Assembly (NCBI RefSeq): GCF_000376225.1
Contig: NZ_AQXL01000126.1
Span: forward strand, 20,561 to 84,560
Length of the DNA: 64,000 nucleotides
From: Effusibacillus pohliae DSM 22757
GTDB lineage: Bacteria; Bacillota; Bacilli; Tumebacillales; Effusibacillaceae
Direction: 5' to 3'
This document shows positions 25,844-37,383 of this stretch, in pieces (position 1 is the first letter of the stretch; the number at the start of each line of letters is the position of its first letter). The notes beneath the pieces are model-generated. The model was not told where the DNA came from. It made no database searches and saw only the letters and a list, made by a program, of their open reading frames with translations. Position numbers and translations under genes: made by a program.

Positions 25844-26764
25844 AATGAGATAAGCACCACGGTAACAGACAGCAAAGGCAATAAGCAAAAGATTACACAC
25901 GGCGGTCAGGACAAGATTGCCAAAGAAAAAGGGAAGCCAAAACAAAACCCTAACAAAATCCTTACTGAAGATGAAAACAAATATGATATTATTGGTTATA
26001 CTCTTAACGAGAATTCACCTCATAAGTTGTCTGTTGTGTCCATTTCCGTAACATCGGAAAATGGCAAATTGGAACCAAATGAAGGTCTTTTCTTACGGGA
26101 AATCTTGGATAACCTTTCTTACGTGATTGACAAAGCCAATAAAGCGAACAAGCCCACAACCTTTATAAAAAAGAATAGAGTTTTGGCAGGAAATAACGTC
26201 ATTGTGGCGACGGCTCCTTATAGATTTGAAGCGTCGGCATATTATCAGAGACTTGGCCAAGAAGCTTTATTAGCTGGTAAAACGTTCACCGATTGGGTCT
26301 TGGAACAAAACAAAGATGAGACAGTTGCCGACTATGATTTCTTCCTGATTAAAGATTACACTACCATTCAAGGTTATAATGGTTGGTATGGTAAAAAGCT
26401 GAAGACAGACCACGACATCCCTTGGGACACTGATTACATCCTCGAATGGGGACCCAAAGACAGCAGTACAAGCCCTTATCAAGTTACATTTGGGTATCCG
26501 TTTAATGTACAATTGCAGTTCAGCATGAGCTCAAACCCGATAGTTGATGAAATGGGTTCTCAGCCTTATGATTACGGGCGTTGGGAGGTATATAAGAATT
26601 TTGGATATATTAACGGGGATCAATTTCAACCCGCAACAACTTGGAAATCATACGGTACTTGGGCGGATATGGATATCAGAGAATTTGGCAATTTCCAAAG
26701 ATCCGATAGTGCGTATGGGCCTGCTGACAGCTCGATAAAGATAGACGTTAGTCACGATTATTAA
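25835..26764 (+). pseudogene. N-terminally truncated gene for a large hypothetical protein
   Basis: The frame is open from a stop at 25832 to TAA at 26764, but no ATG or ribosome site occurs near the start; the first usable start is TTG at 26027, which lies inside evident protein sequence (HGGQDKIAKEKGKPK, then NKYDIIGYTLNENSPHK, then LSVVSISVTSENG). The remaining 300 codons look intact and end ...SSIKIDVSHDY. The protein has no obvious enzymatic motif and many aromatic residues. I infer loss of the original 5' end by a rearrangement at about 25835-25870. Base composition is clearly more AT-rich than neighbouring core genes. Confidence 0.5.
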
Positions 26765-26778
26765 TAAAAAGGTGCGTT

Positions 26779-26925
26779 ATGAAACAAATAGATAAGGATT
26801 TTTTGGATTGGGTGAAAACAATCAGCCTAGTTGTGATCGCTATTACGTCAGTGATTTATGTCTTTCAATTTGCTGATATAATTGAAATGTTGAAAAAAAT
26901 AGTTATTGCTGTGGGAAATAGATAG
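26779..26925 (+). CDS. Small membrane protein, 48 aa
   Basis: ATG at 26779 follows AAAAAGGTG, 14 bases after the preceding stop. The peptide MKQIDKDFLDWVKTISLVV... has one hydrophobic helix (about residues 13-32) and a basic end. It is probably translated with the preceding truncated gene. Function unknown. Confidence 0.5.
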   Translation: MKQIDKDFLDWVKTISLVVIAITSVIYVFQFADIIEMLKKIVIAVGNR

Positions 26926-26978
26926 CCCGCTTATCCAGGACAACAGAGGTCATTCGAGATACGTTTGGCCTGACAGAA

Positions 26979-27194
26979 TTGGCAATCTGCTCCGGTATAA
27001 TCAACCTGTTTGACACCGATACGGAGGGGGAGGCATATCAAAAACGGTATCCGGGGGCCGGTAATTTCCTGCCCCCATTCGTTAAGGATCCGGCTTCTTG
27101 GGAACGATTTGAAACCGGTTTCTGGCTCAATAGGAAAACACCTGAATCCGTGACGCTGTCCTCAAGTATCAGGCCAGGCTCCATTTTGTTTTGA
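26979..27194 (+). pseudogene. Short gene remnant of unknown origin
   Basis: The frame is open from about 26930 and reads GLTELAICSGIINLFDTDTEGEAYQKRYPGAG with protein-like composition, then loses this quality after 27150. No ribosome site precedes the ATG at 26979. It looks like an internal fragment of a larger protein, family not recognised. Confidence 0.3.
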
Positions 27195-27278
27195 ATTTAA
27201 TCCTTCGGTACTCGAATTTTGGCTCTGGATCACACACATTTCGTCCTTTGGATGGCGTCATGACCTGCGTGTTCCGTT

Positions 27279-27395
27279 AATGAAAAGCAGGCGAACTTTA
27301 CAGCAGTTGTTCCTGCAGTTGAAAATAATTTTGTTATAGAGCCACCTAGTAAGCCCCCTGTCAGACAATATCATCCTGTGAAAGAAGGAAAGTAG
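27279..27395 (+). pseudogene. C-terminal gene fragment
   Basis: A frame ending at TAG 27393-27395 encodes NEKQANFTAVVPAVENN...PVRQYHPVKEGK, a plausible protein tail with no start. It is another truncated piece in the island. Confidence 0.3.
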
Positions 27396-27455
27396 TAGTT
27401 ATAAATCTAATTATAAACTAGGTTTGCAACTTTTAGTTCCGTTAAGGGGGTATAT

Positions 27456-27776
27456 ATGCAAAAAGTTCTTATCACATTGCTACTAACGATTAGCGTGACC
27501 GGATGTAACCGACAAAATTCTTTGCCCAATGAGATTCTAGTCACTCTTCCTGCAATTGCGGTGGATGGAACCAAATGGGGTTTTGAAGCGAATAAAATGA
27601 CAGGAAAAATTGATGAGCTAGTGATAGGCGAAGATGGAAAAAAGAAAGATTACAAGGTGGGTGATGAGATAAATATTAATGGTCAAAATTATTTAGTAAA
27701 AGAATTTCTGTACGATGAACATTATTTAGAGAACAAAAAAGGGGGAGTTATAGTTAAATTACAATCGAAAAAGTGA
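27456..27776 (+). CDS. Small lipoprotein, 106 aa
   Basis: MQKVLITLLLTISVTGC is a lipoprotein signal with lipobox VTGC at residues 14-17, so the mature protein should be anchored to the outer face of the membrane. The rest is hydrophilic (KMTGKIDELVIGEDGKKKDYKVGDEI...). ATG at 27456 follows TTAAGGGGG by six bases. Low GC like the rest of the island. No family recognised. The 216 bases between it and queC contain no gene I can support. Confidence 0.6.
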   Translation: MQKVLITLLLTISVTGCNRQNSLPNEILVTLPAIAVDGTKWGFEANKMTGKIDELVIGEDGKKKDYKVGDEININGQNYLVKEFLYDEHYLENKKGGVIVKLQSKK

Positions 27777-27992
27777 TAAACAGGTGCTGATGCAGTTCAC
27801 TACTTAGATTCCCATGAAAAACTACCCATCTCGTCTAAGGATCAACCGTCGGGATGTGTCTAGTTTCGGATGCGGGTAAGGGGGCTACACCAGTGTTTTT
27901 GGGTAGACCCCGTTGAACCCGAAGATCGTCAGCCTGCGGGATCAGTCACCTTGAACAACGCCTTGCACAACGGGTGCACAACAGAGAGTGGG

Positions 27993-28694
27993 CTACCAAT
28001 CGATCTCGATCGCATACGCAACCGGGTCTTTCACGCCCGCTTCCTTGAACCCTTTGATGCGGAGTTGGCAGGAATCGCAGACGCCGCAGGCCGGGTCGGT
28101 GCCCTGGTAGCAGGAATGGGTCAGTTCCAAAGGCGCGTTCAACCGGCTGGCCAGGCGGACGATGTCCGCTTTCGTCAGATGCTGCAGCGGGGCCTCGATG
28201 CGGATGCCGTCGCCGTGCGCGCCCGCCACCGTGCCTTTGTTGATCACTTCCTGAAACGCCTCGATAAATTCCGGCCGGCAATCCGGGTAACCCGAATAAT
28301 CCAGCGCGTTGACGCCGATGTAAATCGCTTCCGCGCCGATCGCTTCCGCGTAGGAAAGCGCCACCGCCAGAAACACGATATTGCGGGCCGGTACGTAGGT
28401 GGACGGAATTTCCGCCTGCATCTCGGCTTCCGTGCGGCCGACCGGAATGTCCTTGTCCGCGTCCGTCAGGGCCGAACCGCGGATGAGACCGTTCAGATCG
28501 GCGATGAAGTGGCGGTTCCCGCAGCCGTAGTGGGCGGCCACCCGCTTTGCTGATTCCAGCTCAATCGAATGTTTTTGTCCGTAAAAAAAGGTGAGCGGCC
28601 ACAGCTCAAGCCCGCCGTCCTGGGCCACCGCCATGCAGGTGGTGGAATCCAGGCCGCCGGACAGGATGACCACCGCCTTATTTTTTGCTTGCAT
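27993..28694 (-). CDS. queC: 7-cyano-7-deazaguanine (preQ0) synthase QueC
   Basis: ATP-dependent conversion of 7-carboxy-7-deazaguanine to preQ0, the last of the three queuosine steps encoded here. The 233-residue protein shows the PP-loop VVILSGGLDSTTCMA at residues 8-22, FFYGQKHSIELESA, VPARNIVFLAVALSYAEA, and the C-terminal zinc cysteines SCYQGTDPACGVCDSCQLR. ATG at 28694 follows GGGGGG by seven bases; longer frames upstream run into queE. Gap to queE is two bases, so one operon queD-queE-queC. Confidence 0.95.
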   Translation of the reverse strand: MQAKNKAVVILSGGLDSTTCMAVAQDGGLELWPLTFFYGQKHSIELESAKRVAAHYGCGNRHFIADLNGLIRGSALTDADKDIPVGRTEAEMQAEIPSTYVPARNIVFLAVALSYAEAIGAEAIYIGVNALDYSGYPDCRPEFIEAFQEVINKGTVAGAHGDGIRIEAPLQHLTKADIVRLASRLNAPLELTHSCYQGTDPACGVCDSCQLRIKGFKEAGVKDPVAYAIEIDW

Positions 28695-28696
28695 GC

Positions 28697-29353
28697 TCAC
28701 ACCCCCCGTAGCTGAGGATCCCAAACGATCTTGTGCAATTGCACCTGGAAGCGGGCGTCCAATCGGTCCTCCAGGACCCATTCAACCAGCTCGCGATACG
28801 TCAAACCCCCGAAAATCGGGGAAAAGATCAACCGGTACCCTTTCGCCGGGTCGAGATCGTAGTTGGCGATCAGCCGTTTCGACCACTCATAATCCTCCCG
28901 GTTGCCGACGACAAACTTGATCTCGTCCCGTTCCGGCACGATCCGCCGAAGATTGGCAAAATCCATCCGGTCCGACATGCCGGATGACGGCACTTTCATG
29001 TCGAGGATGAACCGTTGCCGGTCGTGCAGGCAAATTTTTGAGATGTCGATCGATCCGTCCGTTTCGATCGACACTTCGTAGTCTTCTGCCGCCAGCAGGT
29101 CGAGCAGCCGCTGCATCTCCTCGCGCGGCTGAATTAGCGGCTCGCCGCCGGTCAGACAGACCCGTTTGACGCCGTAGGAGCGAATCTTTTCCATGATCCC
29201 TTCCGGCGTATCCGGTTCTCCCTCATAGTAGGAATATTTGGTGTCGCAGTAGGTGCAGCGCAGATTGCAGCCGGTAAACCGGACGAACACGGTCGGCAGG
29301 CCGATCGAACTGGATTCCCCCTGAATCGAGAAAAAAATCTCATTCACTTTCAC
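28697..29353 (-). CDS. queE: 7-carboxy-7-deazaguanine synthase QueE (radical SAM)
   Basis: Radical-SAM enzyme turning 6-carboxytetrahydropterin into 7-carboxy-7-deazaguanine. The cluster motif CNLRCTYCDTKYS lies near residues 29-41, with IQGESSSIGLPTVFVRFTG before it and LTGGEPL after. The product is 218 residues from GTG at 29353, which follows GGAGG by nine bases; the longer frame to 29383 has no ribosome site. It overlaps queD by 14 bases. Confidence 0.95.
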   Translation of the reverse strand: MKVNEIFFSIQGESSSIGLPTVFVRFTGCNLRCTYCDTKYSYYEGEPDTPEGIMEKIRSYGVKRVCLTGGEPLIQPREEMQRLLDLLAAEDYEVSIETDGSIDISKICLHDRQRFILDMKVPSSGMSDRMDFANLRRIVPERDEIKFVVGNREDYEWSKRLIANYDLDPAKGYRLIFSPIFGGLTYRELVEWVLEDRLDARFQVQLHKIVWDPQLRGV

Positions 29354-29765
29354 GGTCGAAATCCTCCCGCGTGATCTCCGCATAGCAGGTCGGCGTTTCC
29401 CACAAGCGGACGCGCTGCAACCGAACTGGCGGAGCCGCTTCCAGCTGTTTCAGGTAAGTGTCGATGATCCCAAAGAAAAAGACGACCATATTTTCGGCGG
29501 TCGTGTGAAACGGCAGCAGGTCGTTGAGAAACTGGTGATCGTACTTGGAGATGATCTGTTCGTTGACGATTTTCTTCAGATCGGTAAAATCGATCACGAT
29601 CCCCCGATGATCGGTGCGGCCTTTCACTTCCACTTCCAGTTTATACGTATGGCCGTGCAGATTGGCGCATTTTCCGATATAATCGTCCAGCCGGTGGGCC
29701 GAGTCGAACGTGAAAATCTTGGTCACCGAGACTTGCTTCGTGTGAAACGGTTGCTTCCGGTCCAC
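29340..29765 (-). CDS. queD: 6-carboxytetrahydropterin synthase QueD
   Basis: Zinc enzyme producing 6-carboxytetrahydropterin from dihydroneopterin triphosphate, first step after GTP cyclohydrolase. Seen: FDSAHRL (zinc His), CANLHGHTYKLEVEV with the catalytic Cys and two zinc His, and the Glu in LWETPT. From GTG at 29765 (AAAGGAGGT six bases before) it is 141 residues. The open frame extends to 29858, but those residues are untypical. No preQ1 riboswitch could be found upstream, where an IS21 remnant sits instead. Confidence 0.94.
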   Translation of the reverse strand: MDRKQPFHTKQVSVTKIFTFDSAHRLDDYIGKCANLHGHTYKLEVEVKGRTDHRGIVIDFTDLKKIVNEQIISKYDHQFLNDLLPFHTTAENMVVFFFGIIDTYLKQLEAAPPVRLQRVRLWETPTCYAEITREDFDRESE

Positions 29766-29902
29766 CGCAGAACCTCCTTTCCTCAGCGGCGTGCCGTGTG
29801 GTGCAGCGGCACAGTACCACTTGCCCCAGTGTCGGGATCCATTTTCCATAATAAACAAAAACAGGTGTGCTGTCGACTTCCGGTTGGTGCAGTGTTGTTC
29901 AT

Positions 29903-30151
29903 CTGTGGCAAATCACCAACGACCAGATCTTCGAGATATTTCTTATGCGTAAATTCCGCCAGGCGAATCCGGTTGTACCGTGAAGCTTCCCGCCGGGCGT
30001 CACATTCCTTCTGCAGCAGGTGGGCCAGAAATTCCTCGTAACTTATATCCTGCTGCATCGCCTCCTGGACATACTCTTCGATATGTTTACGGATCATGGG
30101 CAGTTTCAATTCCTTGCTGTATTCGATGACCGCTTCAAGAGCGGTGGGCAT
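29903..30151 (-). pseudogene. istB: IS21-family istB remnant (N-terminal third)
   Basis: Reads MPTALEAVIEYSKELKLPMI..., then SYEEFLAHLLQKECDARRE and RIRLAEFTHKKYLEDL..DLPQ, matching the N-terminal domain of IS21 helper ATPases. It stops just before where the Walker A motif GNPGTGKTH should be. The right flank (30160-30370) has no gene; it contains AT-rich text with TGGCCA repeats that may be more of the element. The scar lies directly upstream of queD. Confidence 0.75.
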
Positions 30152-30424
30152 TCTTGTAGGGCATCGTGTCAAACTTGAGATTATGAAAATGTCCTCCAAA
30201 GTGATTTACTTTTCGGCGTTCATAAGCGAAATTGAAACCCAGCAGAACGCCTTGAGCACAAATGATTGTTGCCACGAGCGCATCCATCAAATTTCACTCG
30301 GTTGTAAATGGCCACTGAAAAATCGACGGTTGTGGCCATTTTATTTCGTCAACATGGCCTGGTGAAAAATAAAAAATCCTCCCTGACGTCGAATGTTGTG
30401 GTGTTCCCACACATTATCAGGTAC

Positions 30425-30585
30425 ACTGGATGTAAACCGAATCAACCAGGGAACCGGGTGGAACTCCCGGGCGGACGCGCCACTGTGAAAGCCAGACCCC
30501 TGTTTCATTCTGGACAGATGACCCTCGCGAGCTGGGGTATCGGGTAATGGCGTCCCCTTTTCGCGAGTGAAAGGGGGATTTTCTT

Positions 30586-30590
<5 letters not shown>
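30425..30590 (+). promoter_or_regulatory. Cobalamin riboswitch controlling cobQ
   Basis: The aptamer core is clear: AACCGGGTGGAACTCCCGGG, then GGACGCGCCACTGTGAA and AGCCAGAC, matching the B12-box pattern. Downstream, CCCCTTTTCGCGAGTGAAAGGGG forms a stem whose 3' arm contains the cobQ ribosome site AAGGGGG, followed by ATTTTCTTTT, so B12 binding could block translation, end transcription, or both. The upstream boundary is approximate. Confidence 0.88.
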
Positions 30591-32121
<1,531 letters not shown>

Positions 32122-32150
32122 TTCGGCCTCGTGCCAAGGAGGATTGGAAG

Positions 32151-32720
32151 ATGAAAATCTATACCCGAACAGGCGACAAGGGGATGACCGGCCTCATCGG
32201 CGGTCGGGTGCGAAAAGATTCCGTGCGCGTGGAAGCGTACGGAACCGTCGATGAACTGAACTCATTGGTCGGCCAGGCGATCGCCCTGATGGATCGGTCG
32301 AAACACAAAGAGATGATCGACGATTTGACGGAAATCCAGCACGAATTGTTTGATGCGGGCAGCGACCTGGCTCTGGTGAAAGCGCCGGAAGGCATGCAGC
32401 TCCCGTACAAAATCACCGCCGACATGGTGACCCGCCTTGAACAGTGGATCGACCGGTACGATGCGGAATGTCCGCCAATCAAACGGTTTGTCCTGCCGGG
32501 AGGTACCCCTGTCTCTGCCGCGTTGCACGTCTGCCGTACGGTTGCCCGCCGCGCGGAACGTCGGGTGGTGACACTGGCCGAGCAGGAACCGATCAATGAA
32601 GAAGTGCGCCGCTATTTGAACCGCCTGTCCGATTTTTTCTTCGTGGCTGCACGGGCTGCCAACGTCCGGGAAGGTGTCGGCGACGTGGAATACAAACGGG
32701 GTGGCGAAGTGTTTCGGTGA
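32151..32720 (+). CDS. pduO: ATP:cob(I)alamin adenosyltransferase, PduO type
   Basis: Transfers adenosyl from ATP to cob(I)alamin, making the cofactor that IcmF uses. The 189-residue four-helix protein shows the PduO N-terminal signature YTRTGDKGMTGLIGGRVRKDSVRVEAYGTVDELN, FVLPGGTPVSAALHVCRTVARRAERRVV and YLNRLSDFFFVAAR. ATG at 32151 follows AAGGAGG. It follows riboswitch-controlled cobQ and should share its repression by B12. A strong terminator follows. Confidence 0.95.
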   Translation: MKIYTRTGDKGMTGLIGGRVRKDSVRVEAYGTVDELNSLVGQAIALMDRSKHKEMIDDLTEIQHELFDAGSDLALVKAPEGMQLPYKITADMVTRLEQWIDRYDAECPPIKRFVLPGGTPVSAALHVCRTVARRAERRVVTLAEQEPINEEVRRYLNRLSDFFFVAARAANVREGVGDVEYKRGGEVFR

Positions 32721-32783
32721 TGGCAAGTTCCAAAGCTGCGCCTGGGGGAGCCGGCGCCTCGGCAGTGTTCCGGTGATGACGAG

Positions 32784-32833
32784 TCCCCCTCCCTTGCCGC
32801 CGATTTGGCGGATGGGGCGGGGGCGATTTTTTT
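32784..32833 (+). terminator. Terminator of the cobQ operon
   Basis: A long GC stem (CCCCCTCCCTTGCCGCC against GGCGGATGGGGCGGGGG) with a five-base loop, then CGATTTTTTT. Confidence 0.85.
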
Positions 32834-32972
32834 GCCGAAACAAAATTGGTTTTATGTCTACCCGTCCTCTGAATAGTATGGTAGTGGTTGAATGACTTCC
32901 CTATCAAACAAGCGGACGGACTGGCGATTCGCTGAGCGCCGCTTGGTTGGGGGCCTGTGAGGAGGAGGGGCC

Positions 32973-34265
32973 ATGTTCGTCCACGTCGTCAAGTCGGGGG
33001 AAACCCTTTTTTCCATCGCCAACCGGTATGGGGGTACTGCGGAGCGGATTCGGGCAGCCAATGATTTGCAGGGGGATCAACTGATCCCGGGCATGAGCCT
33101 GTTGATTCCGGCCGGGCCGCGGTCGACGCTGGAACCGTACAAAATCCGGGAAGGCGACACGCTCGACACAATTTCCGGCCAGTTGGGAGTCCCGCCGCAC
33201 ATCATTCAGGCGGTCAACGAGCGGCTCGATGAACAGAACCTTGTGGCCGGTGAGACCATCTGGCTGCCGGTGCCGCTTCGTGCCGAGAAAACGATCGATG
33301 TGAACGCGTTCATGATTCCGACGGGCGGTGGTATCGATCAGGAAATTCTGCTGGATGCGGCCGACTGCCTGACGTATCTGTCGGTGTTTCATCGTTCCGT
33401 CAATCCGGATGGGACATTGTCCGACATTCCGGACGACAAACTGATCGACTGGGTGAAGGCGGAACATGTGGCGCCGCTTTTGACGGTCACCAATTTTGAG
33501 GGAGACAGGTTCAGTCCGGATCTGGCGCACGTCATTTTGCAGGATGCGAACATCCGCCGGCAGACGATCGAAAACATCGTGAATCTGGCCAAAACAAAAG
33601 GATATCAAGGCGTCAACATCGATTTTGAACATTTGCATCCGGAGGAGCGCGATTCGTTTAACTGCTTTGTCCGGGAGCTGGCGGAGGCGTCGGCGTCCGA
33701 AGGATTGCCAATCACCGTCACGCTCGGGCCGAAGACGGCGGATGACCCGAACAATCCTTGGATGGGCGCGTTCGACTACCGAACGCTGGGCGGCCTGGCT
33801 GACCGGGTGATCCTGATGACGTTTGAATGGGGCTGGGTGGGCGGCCCACCGATGGCGGTTGCCCCGCTGAATATGGTTCGCCGTGTGCTTGACTATGCGA
33901 CCACGGTGATTCCTTCGGATAAAATTTTGATGGGCATTGCCCTGTACGGGTACAACTGGCCGACACCGTATGAAGAGGGGAACCGGGCGACCGGCATCTC
34001 GCCGAAAGCGGCTGTGGAACAGGCGATCCGCGCGAAAGGACACATCCATTTTCATGCCGAATCGGCGGCGCCCATGTTTATGTATCGCGGACCGCGCAAT
34101 GAGATGCGGCAGGTGTGGTTTGAAGACGCCCGTTCCGTGCTGGCGAAATTTCACCTCGTGCGCGAGCTGGAACTGGGCGGGATCAGCTATTGGATGCTGG
34201 GCAATCCGTTCCCGCAAAACTGGACGCTCTTGCACTCGACGTTTCAGATTCGGAAACCGGACTAG
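32973..34265 (+). CDS. sleL: Spore cortex/peptidoglycan hydrolase, two LysM plus GH18 (SleL/YaaH type)
   Basis: N-acetylglucosaminidase-type enzyme of spores. Two LysM domains (residues about 3-47 and 52-97, starting VHVVKSGETLFSIANRYG and YKIREGDTLDTISGQLG), then a GH18 barrel from about 105. The catalytic strand reads YQGVNIDFEHLHPEER, with the acidic Glu. No signal peptide, as usual for coat/cortex proteins of this family. 430 residues is the normal length. GTGAGGAGGAGG precedes ATG 32973. Close relatives are YaaH and YdhD; the subtype is inferred. Confidence 0.9.
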   Translation: MFVHVVKSGETLFSIANRYGGTAERIRAANDLQGDQLIPGMSLLIPAGPRSTLEPYKIREGDTLDTISGQLGVPPHIIQAVNERLDEQNLVAGETIWLPVPLRAEKTIDVNAFMIPTGGGIDQEILLDAADCLTYLSVFHRSVNPDGTLSDIPDDKLIDWVKAEHVAPLLTVTNFEGDRFSPDLAHVILQDANIRRQTIENIVNLAKTKGYQGVNIDFEHLHPEERDSFNCFVRELAEASASEGLPITVTLGPKTADDPNNPWMGAFDYRTLGGLADRVILMTFEWGWVGGPPMAVAPLNMVRRVLDYATTVIPSDKILMGIALYGYNWPTPYEEGNRATGISPKAAVEQAIRAKGHIHFHAESAAPMFMYRGPRNEMRQVWFEDARSVLAKFHLVRELELGGISYWMLGNPFPQNWTLLHSTFQIRKPD

Positions 34266-34360
34266 CGAACCTCGTCCCGATTGGCTGGCAAAATTGGATC
34301 GGCCCATTGTGCATATTTTGTGTGCTGACCTGAGTGATTGCGACAAGTGATTGCGACAGG

Positions 34361-34390
34361 TTGACAAATGGGGAACGAAGTGCGTATACT
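34361..34390 (+). promoter_or_regulatory. Promoter of leuS
   Basis: Perfect TTGACA, 18-base spacer, TATACT, just upstream of the T-box leader. Confidence 0.75.
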
Positions 34391-34396
34391 AACAAT

Positions 34397-34700
34397 CAAA
34401 TCTTTCCTTTCGACAAATTGTTACGGAACATGCGCTGACGAGGAGCAGTATTCGTTCCAATCCTTGCAGAGAGCCAACGGGTGGTGGGAGTTGGCAGGAG
34501 CGGGCGAAGAAACTCGCCTCCGAGCTGTTACAGGGAAAGCCAGTACCTGTAACCGGATTGTCCCCGTTACCGGATCTCGAGTGGACAGGGAAACGTGCGT
34601 TCTCTGTCTAGTAGGGTGGTACCGCGGGAAGGCCATATGATTCCAACCTCTCGTCCCTAGCGTCAGGCTTTGGGGTGGGAGGTTTTCTTCATTTTTTTGA
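34397..34700 (+). promoter_or_regulatory. T-box leader (leucine) of leuS
   Basis: The T-box AGGGTGGTACCGCGGGA lies at about 34612-34628. Stem I features AGAGAGCC and GGTGGTGGGAG precede. A GAAACTCGCC segment could present specifier CTC, a leucine codon. The terminator/antiterminator arms are AACCTCTCGTCCC and GGGGTGGGAGGTTTTCTT. Uncharged tRNA-Leu binding should prevent termination and raise leuS expression. Stem I boundaries are estimated. Confidence 0.9.
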
Positions 34701-34725
34701 TGGAACTGACGAGGAGGGAATGTCG

Positions 34726-37188
34726 ATGAGCGAACGGAAGTACGAACCGGCGGAAATTGAGAGAAAATGGCAGAAATACTGGGAACAGTCGGGACTCCAT
34801 AAAACGGTCGAAGCGTCCGGCCAACCTTATTACTACTGTCTGGAAATGTTTCCGTATCCGTCCGGCCGGCTGCATATGGGGCACGTGCGGGTGTATTCGA
34901 TCGGGGATGTGGTGGCCCGTTTCAAGCGGATGCAGGGATACAACGTGCTGCATCCGATGGGCTGGGACGCGTTCGGGATGCCGGCGGAAAATGCGGCGAT
35001 CAAGAACCAGAGCCATCCGGCGCCGTGGACGTTTGACAACATTGCGTTTATGCGCAACCAGCAGAAAGAATTGGGCGTTTCCTATGATTGGGAGCGGGAA
35101 GTGACCACCTGTTTACCCGATTACTACAAATGGACGCAGTGGTTGTTCCTGCTGTTTTACGAGAGGGGTCTGGCCTACAAGAAAAAAGGAGCGGTCAACT
35201 GGTGTCCGGAATGCGCTACGGTGCTCGCCAACGAGCAGGTGGAAGACGGCGAGTGCTGGCGCTGCGGCAGCGAGGTCGTGAAAAAAGACCTGGAGCAATG
35301 GTTCCTGCGCATCACCGATTACGCCGAGCGGCTGCTGAACGATCTGGACAAACTGTCCGGGTGGCCAGAACGGGTAAAAACGATGCAGCGCAACTGGATC
35401 GGCAAATCGCACGGCACCGAAGTGGTGTTTGCGGTGGACGGCCACGACGAAACGCTCACAGTGTTCACTACACGTCCCGATACGCTTTACGGCGTAACGT
35501 ACCTGGTGGTGGCGCCCGAACATCCGGCGGTGGAACGGATTACGCAAACTTCACCGAGACGGGACGAGATCCGTGCATTTGTAGAGGAGGTACGGAAAAA
35601 ATCGGAGATCGAACGGACCTCCGCCGACGCGGAAAAAATCGGACTGTTCACGGGCGAATACGCGATTCATCCGAAAACGGGCGAGCGGGTGCCGATCTGG
35701 ATCGCCAACTACGTGCTCCCCGATTACGGGACGGGTGCTGTGATGGGAGTGCCGGCGCACGACGAACGCGATTTCGAGTTTGCAACGAAGTACAACCTGC
35801 CGATCAAAGTGGTCATCCAGCCGCAAGGCGAGCCGCTTGCACTGCCGCTGCAAGCCGCTTACACAGAGAAAGGCGTATTGGTCGACTCGCAAGAGTTCAG
35901 CGGTCTGCCAACGGTGGAAGCGATCGAAAAGATTTCGGAGAGTCTTGAACGGGAAGGAAAGGGCAAGCGCACCGTGTCCTACCGCCTGCGCGACTGGCTG
36001 ATTTCCCGCCAGCGGTACTGGGGCTGCCCGATCCCGATCGTCTATTGCGAAGCCTGTGGAACGGTTCCCGTGCCCAAAGAACAGTTGCCGGTGCTGCTGC
36101 CGGATGAGGTGCAATTTGAAGTGGCCGGCAAATCGCCGCTGGCGACCAACGAATCGTTTGTCAACACCGCCTGCCCGGCCTGCGGCGGCAAGGCGACCCG
36201 CGAAACCGATACGATGGACACGTTTATTGACTCGTCCTGGTATTACTTGCGCTATACGTCGCCGCAGAAAGCGGACGGCCCGTTCGACTCGGAGGCGGTG
36301 AACCGCTGGTTGCCGGTCGACAAATACATTGGCGGCATCGAACATGCGGTGTTGCATTTGCTGTACTCCCGCTTCTTCACGAAAGTGTTGTACGACGCGG
36401 GTCTCGTCAATTTTGAGGAGCCGTTTGAAAGCCTGCTGACGCAGGGGATGGTGATCAAGGAAGGGGCCAAAATGTCCAAATCGAAAGGCAATGTCGTGTC
36501 GCCGGAAGACATCGTCGCCAAGTACGGAGCGGATACGGCGCGCACCTTCATTTTGTTTGCTGCACCGCCGGATCGTGACCTGGAATGGAGCGATCAGGGC
36601 GTGGAGGGAGCCCATCGCTTCCTCGGCCGCGTCTGGCGATTGGTGGAAACCCATGCGGACCGGTTTGCCGCCCGGACGGCCGCCGATCCTTCGCAACCTG
36701 CCGCCAGAAAGCTGTGGCAGCAGACCCATTTTGCCATCAAAAAAGTGACAGAGGACATCGGCGAACGGTACCAGTTTAACACGGCGATTTCTGCCATCAT
36801 GGAGCTGGTCAACGCGATCCAGGCATACCCGCACAACGCGGACATGGGAGTGAAGCTGGATGCGATCGAGACGGTGATCCTGCTGCTGGCCCCGGTGGCA
36901 CCGCATATTACGGAAGAACTGTGGCATCGGATCGGGCACCCGGAAAGCGTCCATCTGCAAAAATGGCCCGCGTTCGATCCGGCCGCCCTGGTGCAGGATG
37001 AGATCGAATACGCGATCCAGGTCAACGGGAAAGTGCGCGACCGTGTAGTGGTGGCGAAGGACGCAACGCAGGATGAAATTCGGGAACTGGTGCTGGCGCG
37101 GGAGAAGATCAAAGATGAGGTGGCAGGCAAACAGGTGAAGAAGTTTATCGTCGTCCCCGGCAAACTGGTGAATGTGGTCGTCGGGTAA
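34726..37188 (+). CDS. leuS: Leucyl-tRNA synthetase
   Basis: Charges tRNA-Leu; class I synthetase of 820 residues. The HIGH motif is HMGH at residues 50-53 and KMSKS is at 582-586 ([11 protein letters not shown]). The editing domain carries [19 protein letters not shown] and [15 protein letters not shown]. Zinc-type cysteines WCPEC...CWRCG are present. ATG at 34726 is eight bases after GAGGAGG; ATG at 34720 is too close to it. Its leader is a T-box, and a terminator follows, so it is monocistronic. Confidence 0.97.
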   Translation: MSERKYEPAEIERKWQKYWEQSGLHKTVEASGQPYYYCLEMFPYPSGRLHMGHVRVYSIGDVVARFKRMQGYNVLHPMGWDAFGMPAENAAIKNQSHPAPWTFDNIAFMRNQQKELGVSYDWEREVTTCLPDYYKWTQWLFLLFYERGLAYKKKGAVNWCPECATVLANEQVEDGECWRCGSEVVKKDLEQWFLRITDYAERLLNDLDKLSGWPERVKTMQRNWIGKSHGTEVVFAVDGHDETLTVFTTRPDTLYGVTYLVVAPEHPAVERITQTSPRRDEIRAFVEEVRKKSEIERTSADAEKIGLFTGEYAIHPKTGERVPIWIANYVLPDYGTGAVMGVPAHDERDFEFATKYNLPIKVVIQPQGEPLALPLQAAYTEKGVLVDSQEFSGLPTVEAIEKISESLEREGKGKRTVSYRLRDWLISRQRYWGCPIPIVYCEACGTVPVPKEQLPVLLPDEVQFEVAGKSPLATNESFVNTACPACGGKATRETDTMDTFIDSSWYYLRYTSPQKADGPFDSEAVNRWLPVDKYIGGIEHAVLHLLYSRFFTKVLYDAGLVNFEEPFESLLTQGMVIKEGAKMSKSKGNVVSPEDIVAKYGADTARTFILFAAPPDRDLEWSDQGVEGAHRFLGRVWRLVETHADRFAARTAADPSQPAARKLWQQTHFAIKKVTEDIGERYQFNTAISAIMELVNAIQAYPHNADMGVKLDAIETVILLLAPVAPHITEELWHRIGHPESVHLQKWPAFDPAALVQDEIEYAIQVNGKVRDRVVVAKDATQDEIRELVLAREKIKDEVAGKQVKKFIVVPGKLVNVVVG

Positions 37189-37209
37189 ACGCGGAACACG
37201 ATTTTCTTG

Positions 37210-37246
37210 GAGTGCAAATGGCTAATGCCGGATGCACTCTTTTTTT
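37210..37246 (+). terminator. Terminator after leuS
   Basis: GAGTGCA and TGCACTC arms, loop of 16, followed by seven T residues. Confidence 0.8.
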
Positions 37247-37383
37247 CGGTAGTTGGAGATGCTTGCCCAGTCGTAACCGCGACTCCCGTTTTTCCATTCG
37301 TTTGGATGATAGCCGTTTCGGCGTTCCCCGGTTGCACATAGCGTAAAGCATGGTCCATCATGCGAAGAGGGGGAACTGTCCGA

